Part shown: positions 1 to 5,002 of the stretch, in pieces
Layout: each line of letters starts with the position of its first letter
Numbering within the stretch: the stretch's first letter is position 1
Assembly: GCA_903916205.1 (NCBI GenBank)
Contig: CAIWVX010000496.1
Coordinates: 1-5,002 of the forward strand
Source of the DNA: an uncultured beta proteobacterium
Lineage (GTDB): Bacteria; Pseudomonadota; Gammaproteobacteria; Burkholderiales; Rhodocyclaceae
Direction: 5' to 3'
DNA length: 5,002 nucleotides
Notes under the pieces: model-generated
What the model was told of the DNA's origin: nothing
What the model saw: the letters and a program-made list of their open reading frames with translations, nothing else
Databases searched by the model: none
Made by a program: the position numbers and the translations under genes

Positions 1-631
1 GCTCCGGTGGCCGATATTCGATGGACTCAGTTTTGAAACCGACCCAGGCATAAAGCCCTTTCATGAACCGGGTGCGCTCCGGCAACTGGATCAGGGCGTC
101 AACAACCTGACGATCCATCAGGCGAAAATCGCCCGCATCTGCCGGTATTTTTACCTTATTGCCGTGACCGAGAATGAAATAGAGCAGCGATGAACCCCAC
201 CGCTTGGTGCTCGATTCATCATCGCGATTAGCGCGCACGGCATAAACGGCATCGGCCCCGGCCTTCCACTTTTCAAGCATCTGCGGGATCAGTGCCGGAG
301 GGTGCTGTAAATCGGCATCAAGACAGATCACCACGTCACCCGTAGCCGCCTCCAACCCAGCGCTTAGGGCGGCTTCTTTGCCAAAGTTACGAGAAAGCTG
401 GAGATAACGAAATCCGGGGTGAGCGCTTCGCTCTTCCATCAAATCAGCGGTGTCGTCGCGGCTACCGTCATCAATCACGATGATTTCCCATTCAGAACTC
501 GCTGAATCAAGAACCGCCTTAAGCGCGGGAAGAAGAACCTTCAGGTTCTCGCATTCATTCAGTGCCGGAACAATGCAACTGACTCGGGGCAAGTTGTCGC
601 TACGTTTTTCGCTCAAGGCGCCTTGTTGCAT
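1..631 (-). CDS. Family 2 glycosyltransferase, GtrB/DPM1-like (C-terminus beyond window)
   Basis: Reading leftward from ATG at 629-631, the frame stays open for 210 codons to the window edge, so the C-terminus is missing. The GT-A fold motifs appear in order: IVPALNE at residues 20-26, IDDGSRDD at 53-60, LSRNFGKEAAL at 79-89, the metal- and nucleotide-sugar-binding DADLQHPP at 105-112, AGDFRLMDR at 166-174, and ERTRFMKGLYAWVG at 185-198. This set is typical of enzymes that move a sugar from a nucleotide donor to a polyprenyl phosphate at the inner membrane (GtrB, ArnC, DPM1 types). Members usually exceed 300 residues and end in one or two membrane helices, which would lie outside the window. 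The start is supported by AGGAG (plus-strand ctcct at 639-643), seven bases upstream. The exact sugar and the target (O-antigen, lipid A or another glycan) cannot be told. The family is secure; the subfamily is a judgement from motif similarity. Confidence 0.9.
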   Translation of the reverse strand, partial: MQQGALSEKRSDNLPRVSCIVPALNECENLKVLLPALKAVLDSASSEWEIIVIDDGSRDDTADLMEERSAHPGFRYLQLSRNFGKEAALSAGLEAATGDVVICLDADLQHPPALIPQMLEKWKAGADAVYAVRANRDDESSTKRWGSSLLYFILGHGNKVKIPADAGDFRLMDRQVVDALIQLPERTRFMKGLYAWVGFKTESIEYRPPE

Positions 632-747
632 ACAAAAACTCCTAGCCGGGGCTGTTGAGGTCGCTGATTGATATGACACGGCTAGGGCGCAGAAAGATGC
701 CGGTTATTTTTGAAAACGAGCATTCAATCCCTCCGAGTTCGATTCCT

Positions 748-772
748 GCACCTTGCCGCAGGGTGCTTTATT
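748..772 (+). terminator. Weak plus-strand hairpin with short T-rich tail
   Basis: GCACC at 748-752 pairs with GGTGC at 762-766 across a nine-base loop, followed by TTTATT. An alternative pairing, CCTGC (745-749) with GCAGG (758-762), competes with it. The T-rich tail is on the plus strand, but no plus-strand gene ends here, so terminator function is doubtful. Confidence 0.2.
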
Positions 773-789
773 CTCAGATTCACCGATGG

Positions 790-817
790 AAAAAACGCTG
801 GAAAGTGGCGTATCAGC
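790..817 (-). terminator. Possible weak terminator after the DUF4337 gene
   Basis: In the minus-strand direction, nine bases after the TAA stop, CAGC and GCTG arms (plus coordinates 814-817 and 797-800) can form a four-base-pair stem. A run of six T residues follows after two further bases (plus-strand A run at 790-795). The position and T run suit an intrinsic terminator, but the stem is short and the loop is 13 bases, so this is only a candidate. Confidence 0.3.
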
Positions 818-825
818 CGTGCCGA

Positions 826-1401
826 TTATAAATGCAAGTAGCCCATACCGCCAGCGATCAGCCCCAGCCCGGCGGCACTAAAAACGCCGACTAGCAACCA
901 GCGTTTTCGTGTTAGCAACGTAATGGCGGCTAGCGCGATGGCGATTTGCAGCAAGGTCGTGGCCAGTGCCCAGCGTTCGTGTACGTGCATTTCTGCTTCG
1001 CTTTTATGGTCGGCCTCTTTGGCTAAGGCTTCAAGCTTTTCGGCACTGGCTTTGATCTCCTCTTTCTCGCCTTTGTAACGCAGCACTTCCTGTGCGTATT
1101 TTTCCTGAATATCACCTTTAGTCAGGGTAATAGACAGCTCTGCCAAGTTCTGTTTATTGCTCTTGGCTTGGTAATAGTTCCACTGATTTGAAGCCGATGT
1201 TTTCTGGATGGCGGCTTCATTTTTGTAGATCAGCGCGGCATTTTGAGAATGCCCGCCCATGTAGCCAAAAATAGCCCCAATCGTTGAAAGAATAGCGGTC
1301 AGCACGGCCAAACGTGAGGTGAAATCGTCTCCACCATGCTGCGCGACATGCTCAACTTCGTGATCGTGGGGGCCGTGAACATGAAAACCGTGTCCAGACA
1401 T
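826..1401 (-). CDS. DUF4337 family membrane protein with histidine-rich N-terminus
   Basis: This 191-residue protein starts at ATG 1399-1401 with AGGAG six bases upstream. Residues 1-22 carry seven histidines (4, 7, 9, 12, 14, 18, 22) mixed with acidic residues. A first membrane segment lies near 31-50. A soluble helical stretch from about 52 to 142 contains NQWNYYQAKS at 72-81, which resembles the conserved core of the DUF4337 family, followed by a charged, coiled-coil-like Glu/Lys/Ala stretch near 97-138. Two more membrane segments lie near 146-163 and 168-189. The layout suggests an inner-membrane protein with a helical domain between the first two helices. The function of the family is not established. 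The histidine cluster could bind metal, but that is inference from composition. It lies downstream of the pfk gene on the same strand, with a 155-base gap. Confidence 0.8.
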   Translation of the reverse strand: MSGHGFHVHGPHDHEVEHVAQHGGDDFTSRLAVLTAILSTIGAIFGYMGGHSQNAALIYKNEAAIQKTSASNQWNYYQAKSNKQNLAELSITLTKGDIQEKYAQEVLRYKGEKEEIKASAEKLEALAKEADHKSEAEMHVHERWALATTLLQIAIALAAITLLTRKRWLLVGVFSAAGLGLIAGGMGYLHL

Positions 1402-1456
1402 GAATTGCTCCTAAAAAATTTGGGCCGTTCTCGGTGGATTTGCACTAGCGCCTAAT

Positions 1457-1508
1457 GTCATTGCCGCACCCCAAGAGGTCTTCTTCAGGGCGCGTCGGCG
1501 GGAATGAC
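1457..1508. repeat. Imperfect inverted repeat / long stem-loop between pfk and the DUF4337 gene
   Basis: The arms GTCATTGCCGC (1457-1467) and GCGGGAATGAC (1498-1508) are complementary at 10 of 11 positions. Inside them, CCC (1470-1472) can pair with GGG (1488-1490) and AAGA (1473-1476) with TCTT (1482-1485), giving an extended hairpin. The arm sequence resembles the GTCATTCCCGC-type palindromes scattered through many proteobacterial genomes. That resemblance is from memory and not checked. No T run follows on the minus strand, so a simple terminator is unlikely. It could be a REP-like element or an mRNA-processing structure. Confidence 0.5.
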
Positions 1509-1528
1509 GCTAAATCAGCGGGTTAGCG
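1508..1528. repeat. Second small stem-loop downstream of pfk
   Basis: CGCTAA at 1508-1513 pairs exactly with TTAGCG at 1523-1528 around a nine-base loop. In the pfk transcript it is the first structure after the stop codon. The only T run nearby (plus-strand A run at 1533-1538) precedes it in that direction, so it lacks the layout of an intrinsic terminator. It may act in mRNA 3' end stability. Confidence 0.35.
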
Positions 1529-1556
1529 GCAGAAAAAATTTACCGTGTTGGGTCAC

Positions 1557-3263
1557 TTAACCGATTTTAAATTCCAGTGATTTTGAACCCGAGTTAAGGG
1601 CCACGGTAATGGGCTGCTGATAAATCGACGGGCCCCAAAATTGACGCGGCCCTGGGGACGCAAAGAGGTCATCCGCGGCCCACTCTGAACGCCGTGAAAG
1701 AAAGTACTGCATGGACGGGGAATCCATTTTGACCAGCGCTTTTTCAATCACGAATTCATCTTTACCCTGTCGCCGTTCAATGTTGAGCAGGCCCGTTAGC
1801 GGGATCGCCTGTGGTAAGCCGCCACCGGCTAGGTCGGTGATGGTCGCCATGTAGCCTGAGCGCCCATCGAGAATCAACGAGCCAGCGGTTAGGCCGAGAT
1901 TATAGGTATAGGCGGCGTCGAATAGCGTGGGAGCACCGCAACGACCTTCGTAACCCAAGAAATGGCTTTGTGTCGAAAAGGAAATACGGGAATCGATTTC
2001 TTTGACGCAACGGGCGGTCATGTCGATGAGCAATTGCTCGGTGGGAATCAGCGAAACCTGTAAGTTGCCGTGGGAATCGCGTTCGGCAAGTAACATTTTG
2101 ACAATGTAATCGGGCAACGAAGCAAGCAAATTGGCGGCTTCCGTAGACAGCTTGTTCTGAATGAACAGAGGTTTTGCCGTCTCGTCGAGCGCCGCATATT
2201 CCTCGGCATTTTGCGCTAGAACATCATTCAATTCAGAAATCAACGCATGCATTTCCGGGATAAATTCAATGAGACCTTCGGGAACCAAAACAACGCCGTG
2301 ATTCATCCCCTTGTGAGCGCGCGCCACAACGGTATCGGCGATTTGGCGGATGATCGAGCTGAGCGATTGTTTTTTCTCGGCAATTTCTTCGGAGATGAGC
2401 GTCACTGCGGGTTTTGTTTGAAGCGCTACTTCAAGGGTGACGTGCGAGGCGGAGCGTCCCATCAATTTAACGAAGTGCCAGTATTTGAGAGAAGAGCGCG
2501 TGTCTTGGAGAATATTGCCAACCAGTTCGGAATAAATCTTTGTCGCGGTCTCGAAACCGAATGAGATGGGCAACAAGTCATCGACTTGCAGATCACCGTC
2601 AATGGTTTTAGGAACGCCAATCACTTGGACGCCGGAACCATCGGCTTTCACCCCTTTAAACAGATATTCGGCGAGCACCGCCGCATTCGTGTTGGAATCG
2701 TCGCCGCCAATAATGACAATAGCGTCAATCTGATGTTTGATACAAGTCTCTTTGACTTGCTGGAATTGCTCTGGCGTTTTGATTTTGGTGCGGTCAGTGC
2801 CGAGAAAATCGAAGCCGCCGGTATTCATGCAGGCCGCGATGTCGGCGTCGGTAATTTCAAACAAGTTTCCCTTGAGCAAGCCTTTTGGCCCGGGTTTGAC
2901 GCCCAACAGGGTGTTGCCTTTGCCCAGAATATGCTTGATGCCGCACACTACATTGTGTCCGCCGGCCGCCGGGCCGCCAGAGAATAGGACAGCCACGCGC
3001 TTGCCTTGTGCGCGATTGGGGTGAGTGCCGGATGACGTAAGCACGACGTTGCCAGACGCTTTAACCGAGTTCGGAAAGCTGGCGGCGACGCCAGCACTGT
3101 CGCGCGTACTGAGAATGCGCGAGCTCTTACTGAAACTGATCGCCTGTGGTGCAGCGGGGGTCCCAAAAACAGCGCAGACAGGCAAGGGCAGTTGGCGCAA
3201 AGCCGATTCGAAAATGGACTGATGCTTTTCCATCTTCTGTAATTGGTTTACCAAAGGGTTCAT
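1557..3263 (-). CDS. pfp: Pyrophosphate-dependent 6-phosphofructokinase, long form
   Basis: The 568-residue product is predicted to interconvert fructose 6-phosphate and fructose 1,6-bisphosphate using pyrophosphate/phosphate, a cytoplasmic and reversible step of glycolysis. Motifs in order: the glycine-rich phosphate loop FSGGPAAGGHN at 94-104, TGGFDFLGTDRTKI at 148-161, GGDDSNTN at 186-193, PKTIDGDL at 218-225 with the catalytic TID aspartate at 222, FGFETATK at 235-242, MGRSASH at 268-274, and GYEGRCGAPT at 437-446. ATP enzymes normally have GGDGS, so the second Asp of GGDDS (residue 189) and Lys219 favour pyrophosphate as donor. The length and the large insert after about 330 fit the long family seen in spirochaetes, chlamydiae and plant subunits. 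Residues about 40-85 are a Ser/Ala-rich, poorly conserved stretch. The frame extends upstream to 3305, but GAGGA lies seven bases before the ATG at 3261-3263, so that start is chosen. No frameshift or missing motif is seen. Confidence 0.93.
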   Translation of the reverse strand: MNPLVNQLQKMEKHQSIFESALRQLPLPVCAVFGTPAAPQAISFSKSSRILSTRDSAGVAASFPNSVKASGNVVLTSSGTHPNRAQGKRVAVLFSGGPAAGGHNVVCGIKHILGKGNTLLGVKPGPKGLLKGNLFEITDADIAACMNTGGFDFLGTDRTKIKTPEQFQQVKETCIKHQIDAIVIIGGDDSNTNAAVLAEYLFKGVKADGSGVQVIGVPKTIDGDLQVDDLLPISFGFETATKIYSELVGNILQDTRSSLKYWHFVKLMGRSASHVTLEVALQTKPAVTLISEEIAEKKQSLSSIIRQIADTVVARAHKGMNHGVVLVPEGLIEFIPEMHALISELNDVLAQNAEEYAALDETAKPLFIQNKLSTEAANLLASLPDYIVKMLLAERDSHGNLQVSLIPTEQLLIDMTARCVKEIDSRISFSTQSHFLGYEGRCGAPTLFDAAYTYNLGLTAGSLILDGRSGYMATITDLAGGGLPQAIPLTGLLNIERRQGKDEFVIEKALVKMDSPSMQYFLSRRSEWAADDLFASPGPRQFWGPSIYQQPITVALNSGSKSLEFKIG

Positions 3264-3270
3264 GTTGTTA

Positions 3271-3275
3271 TCCTC
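3271..3275 (-). promoter_or_regulatory. Ribosome binding site of the phosphofructokinase gene
   Basis: On the minus strand GAGGA stands seven bases before the ATG at 3261-3263. It decides between this start and the in-frame upstream ATG at 3303-3305, which would add 14 residues not expected in the family and has no comparable site before it. Confidence 0.7.
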
Positions 3276-3420
3276 ACTGATTGAGATTTGCCGATAAAAA
3301 TACAAAGAAAGTTAGTGTTAGTCTGAATCCGTCCGCCTGTTATTTACGGGCCGAATCCCGAAGCTGCGACATTTTACCCGAACTACAGGGCGCTTTATTT
3401 TCCATCACAAGGTTAAAATC
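3276..3420. other. Upstream region of pfk, presumed promoter region
   Basis: This stretch separates the pfk ribosome binding site from the first mobile-element hairpin. I see no coding frame with family similarity. It should hold the pfk promoter because the debris beyond it reads mostly the other way. On the minus strand TATTTT (plus 3296-3301) and TAAAAT (plus 3372-3377) could be -10 boxes, but neither has a good -35 at 16-18 bases, so no promoter is called. Confidence 0.4.
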
Positions 3421-3448
3421 ACCGGCTTTAGCCGGTCAGCTTTAGCTG
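3421..3448 (+). repeat. Two adjacent GCTTTAGC-type hairpins, probable IS200-like left end
   Basis: ACCGGCTTTAGCCGGT (3421-3436) is a perfect six-base-pair hairpin with a TTTA loop. It is followed at once by CAGCTTTAGCTG (3437-3448), a four-base-pair hairpin with the same loop. Elements of the IS200/IS605 family have subterminal hairpins of this kind, which are recognised by the TnpA transposase as single-stranded DNA. The tnpA remnant begins right after, or overlaps, the second hairpin, far closer than normal. The DNA between the element end and the middle of the gene therefore seems to have been lost. The second hairpin could also be chance coding sequence. Confidence 0.6.
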
Positions 3449-3672
3449 CGACAATATGCTGCACGAAGGGAGGTGCGGTGAGCAGGGATCATGTGCATGT
3501 TCTGGTTAGTTGTCCGCCGACAATAGTGCCGAGCGAGATCATGAGGCGTATGAAGGAGCGCACCTCGAGCAAGCTGCTCGAAGAATTTCCTCATCTGAAA
3601 AAGAAGTTTTGGGGCAGACATTTCTGGGCGAGAGGGTACTTCTGTGCCACGGTAGGGCAGATGACGGAAGAA
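3446..3672 (+). pseudogene. tnpA: IS200/IS605-family TnpA transposase remnant
   Basis: The clearest part reads from 3478: SRDHVHVLVSCPP with the HUH motif (His-Val-His, 3490-3498), then MRRMKERTSSKLLEEFP and FWGRHFWARGYFCATVGQMTEE, ending near 3672. This matches the middle of the single-strand HUH transposases of IS200-like elements. Just upstream, a second frame (3446-3475) reads LRQYAARREV, which resembles the family segment normally found a few residues before GAVSRDHVH. The two pieces are now out of frame, consistent with a small deletion near 3472-3478. The first 50 or so residues are absent. The region after MTEE, which normally carries the catalytic tyrosine, is replaced by another transposon. 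The protein cannot be active. The GTG at 3478 is a frame boundary rather than a real start. Family assignment is strong; the fine deletion history is inferred. Confidence 0.8.
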
Positions 3673-3968
3673 AGAAGCCTAGTGAACGATGAAGAGCGGG
3701 TTGAAGATGCGTCCGGTATTCCACTGGGCACCGCATTCATGCCCATATTGCCATTACAGTCCTGTCGCTGTTGCTTGAGCGCACCATCGAGCACGCCTGT
3801 CAGGAGACTTGGCGCAATATCCGGGATGATCTGAAACAAGTCCAGTTGGCGCTATTGTCCAGCCCCAACGGTCGTGTCTGGCAGGTGACCGACCCTTCCT
3901 CAGATGCGGCTAACCGATTGAAAGTGCTGAAAATCAAGCCGCCAAAACCAATCCTTACTCTGGATTGA
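3668..3968 (+). pseudogene. IS1634-type (IS4 superfamily) transposase, C-terminal remnant
   Basis: The remnant is read in two frames. From about 3668 to 3736 it gives KKEA, two stop codons (TAG TGA at 3680-3685), then TMKSGLKMRPVFHWAPH. From 3732 a different frame gives RIHAHIAITVLSLLLERTIE and continues past SSPNGRVWQVTD to KIKPPKPILTLD and a TGA stop at 3966-3968. The string R-T-x-K-S-x-L-x-x-RPV-x-H followed by RI-x-AH and a hydrophobic helix is the usual C-terminal end of IS1634-type DDE transposases, just after the catalytic glutamate region. Everything upstream of that end is missing. The switch of frame falls where a CGCATCGCAT repeat could have lost five bases. It joins the IS200 remnant within the purine-rich GAAGAAAGAAG. 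Family naming is from memory of the motif and is fairly, not fully, certain. Confidence 0.72.
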
Positions 3969-4118
3969 GTACCTTCCCCACCTAGATACACACCCATTTC
4001 GGCTGATCCGCCGTATGCCTTGCGCCATACGGCCTTCCGAGGGGCGTGTTACTCGGCGGTGTCAAAGTCGGGTCTGGCGAATTCAAGCTAATTCGGAGGC
4101 TAGTGCCGTGCTGGTCGA
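3969..4118. other. Gap between the IS1634 and IS1380 remnants
   Basis: No supported gene lies here. It should contain the outer end of one or both elements. An eight-base-pair hairpin (4010-4033) and an AT-rich imperfect palindrome, GAATT (4079-4083) with AATTC (4090-4094), are visible. The second lies 25 bases past the IS1380 transposase stop and could mark that element's end. The other end of the element is outside the window, so terminal repeats cannot be matched. Confidence 0.4.
4010..4033. repeat. Eight-base-pair perfect hairpin
   Basis: GCCGTATG (4010-4017) pairs exactly with CATACGGC (4026-4033) around the eight-base loop at 4018-4025. No T run follows on either strand, so it is not a standard intrinsic terminator. 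It sits between two transposon remnants and may belong to an element end. Confidence 0.4.
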
Positions 4119-5002
4119 TCAAGCCGGAGCCGGAGAACGCGGGGCGAAGTACAGCAACTCGGTCACCCGTGCCAGAATCCCTTTCATCGGGCACGACGTG
4201 GGCAAGGACAGTTTGATGCGATCCTTGTACTGAACCACACGCACAGCCCGCTTGAACAGTTTCAAGATGATCGAGACCGGTTGCGCCTTAGCCAGTTCGG
4301 TATGTACCAAGGTGTGTTCGCGCAAACTGCGGATCAGCGTATAGGCCGCACACGAATAAAACAGCCGAAGATGATTGGCCAGAAACGCATGAACGGAGGT
4401 CAGGTCACTGGCCAGATCGTTCTTCACCGCCTTGATGAAGTTCTCGCCCTGCCCCCGAGCGCAGTACCGTTCTTTGTAGAGCACATCCGGCGTCGGATCG
4501 GCCAAGGACGTGACGACATATCGGGGATTGTCGCCTGGTGCCATCACTTCCGCCTTCGCGATCACGCCAGAGAGGCCCTCGAAGAGAAACAGCGGCAGAT
4601 AGCAGTAGTTCCCATAGTGGTGGTTATAGAATGCCAGTTCCTGCTGACCGTGTGTCGTGTCTTCTGAATGATCCCTATCCAGCACAATCGCTGCCGGCGC
4701 TTGTGCATAGCTGGCGATAAAGGCATCGACAAAACTTTGCGCCAGACGGTAAATGTCTTTGCGTGACACGCGGTTCTCGAGTCGGGAGAACGTGGCACCG
4801 GAAGCTAGGTCATTGCCTTCGGAAAGTGGTGCCCGACCGGCCGCCAGTTTGAACATCGAATCATGGCGCAAGGTGTTGGCGTCGTTGCCGTCGGCGTACC
4901 CGCAGGCGGTCTGGAAAATCCGCTGGCGCAGTAGATCGGCCAACGAGTGATCAATGTACGAGGCGTGGCGCGTGTCGTAAATCGCACTTACCAAGCGGGG
5001 AA
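4119..5002 (-). pseudogene. IS1380-family transposase with an internal in-frame deletion (N-terminus beyond window)
   Basis: The frame is open from the right window edge to a TGA at 4119-4121, at least 294 codons. TTG at 4992-4994 is taken as residue 1 for numbering only; the frame continues upstream, so the true start is outside. N-terminal features of IS1380 transposases are clear: DHSLADLLRQRI (15-26), CGYADGNDAN (31-40) and LASGATFSRLEN (63-74). The first catalytic region is VLDRDHSEDTTHGQQ (104-118). The C-terminal part has YCARGQGENFIK (177-188), which holds the third acidic residue (Glu184), then NHLRLFYSCAAY and SCPMK. Between FLFEGLSG (136-143) and VIAKAEVM (144-151) the family normally has well over 100 residues, including the second catalytic aspartate in an R-x-D-S-x-F motif. 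That segment is absent here, though the frame continues without a stop. The enzyme should therefore be inactive, and the deletion may be recent because the rest is well kept. Confidence 0.85.

Larger units (their letters stand above)
632..825. other. Intergenic gap between the DUF4337 gene and the glycosyltransferase gene
   Basis: These 194 bases hold no coding frame that I can support on either strand. They contain the glycosyltransferase ribosome binding site near 639-643, a weak terminator-like hairpin just after the DUF4337 stop (790-817) and a second small hairpin (748-766). I found no convincing -35/-10 pair. On the minus strand the closest candidates have spacers of 14-16 bases and poor hexamers. 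The glycosyltransferase may have its own promoter here, but the sequence does not show it clearly. Confidence 0.6.

Noticed and set aside
731..766. GTTCGATTCC at 738-747 resembles a tRNA T-loop.
   Set aside because: The bases on each side do not pair into a five-base-pair T stem, and no acceptor, D or anticodon arm can be found nearby.
2247..2987. Plus-strand open frames of 105 and 133 codons.
   Set aside because: They lie wholly antisense to the well-conserved phosphofructokinase gene and show no motif, so they are shadows of its codon pattern.
3264..3305. Upstream in-frame ATG giving a 582-residue phosphofructokinase.
   Set aside because: No ribosome binding site precedes it, while GAGGA lies at the right distance from the ATG at 3261-3263, and the extra 14 residues show no family similarity.
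3290..3385. Possible -10 boxes for pfk (TATTTT, TAAAAT on the minus strand).
   Set aside because: Neither has a recognisable -35 hexamer at a suitable distance, so a promoter cannot be supported from sequence alone.
3478..3834. A 118-residue plus-strand frame that looks like a small novel protein.
   Set aside because: Its first 65 residues are the middle of an IS200 TnpA and the rest reads the IS1634 remnant out of frame, so it is a chimeric artefact.
4015..4667. Plus-strand open frames within and beside the IS1380 remnant.
   Set aside because: They are antisense to the transposase frame or short and without family features, with no ribosome binding site that stands out.

Overview
The window is a piece of a bacterial chromosome of medium GC content. 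It has a conserved metabolic half on the left and a cluster of decayed insertion sequences on the right. Every intact host gene reads on the minus strand, so the order of transcription is right to left: pfk (1557-3263), a DUF4337 membrane protein (826-1401), then a family 2 glycosyltransferase that runs off the left edge (1-631). A proteobacterium is the best guess, probably of the beta or gamma class, perhaps a methylotroph or chemolithotroph. This rests on family impressions only (a long-form pyrophosphate-dependent phosphofructokinase in a Gram-negative style setting, a DUF4337 protein, IS1380/IS1634/IS200-type elements). No marker gene here fixes the taxon.

The central gene encodes a long-form diphosphate--fructose-6-phosphate 1-phosphotransferase. 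Its GGDDS and PKTIDGD motifs point to pyrophosphate rather than ATP as phosphoryl donor, which would make this step of glycolysis reversible. Downstream come a 155-base gap with stem-loops but no clear terminator, then a small membrane protein with a histidine-rich N-terminus. A 194-base gap with weak hairpins follows, then a GtrB/DPM1-like polyprenyl-phosphate glycosyltransferase. Each of the three genes has its own good ribosome binding site. Nothing links them into one pathway, so they look like neighbours rather than a tight operon.

From about 3421 to the right edge everything is mobile-element debris from three unrelated transposase families. First, an IS200-like tnpA remnant on the plus strand keeps the end hairpin and the HUH motif, but has lost the N-terminus and the catalytic tyrosine region. 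It runs directly into the C-terminal end of an IS1634-type transposase, also plus strand, which carries two stop codons and a frameshift. After a 150-base gap comes an IS1380-type transposase on the minus strand. It is open across the visible region but appears to have lost the middle of its catalytic domain through an in-frame deletion. None of the three should be active.

I see no CRISPR array, rRNA, tRNA or defence system. The points most worth a second look are the in-frame deletion in the IS1380 transposase, the IS200/IS1634 fusion point, the stem-loop repeat between pfk and the DUF4337 gene, and the donor specificity of the phosphofructokinase.
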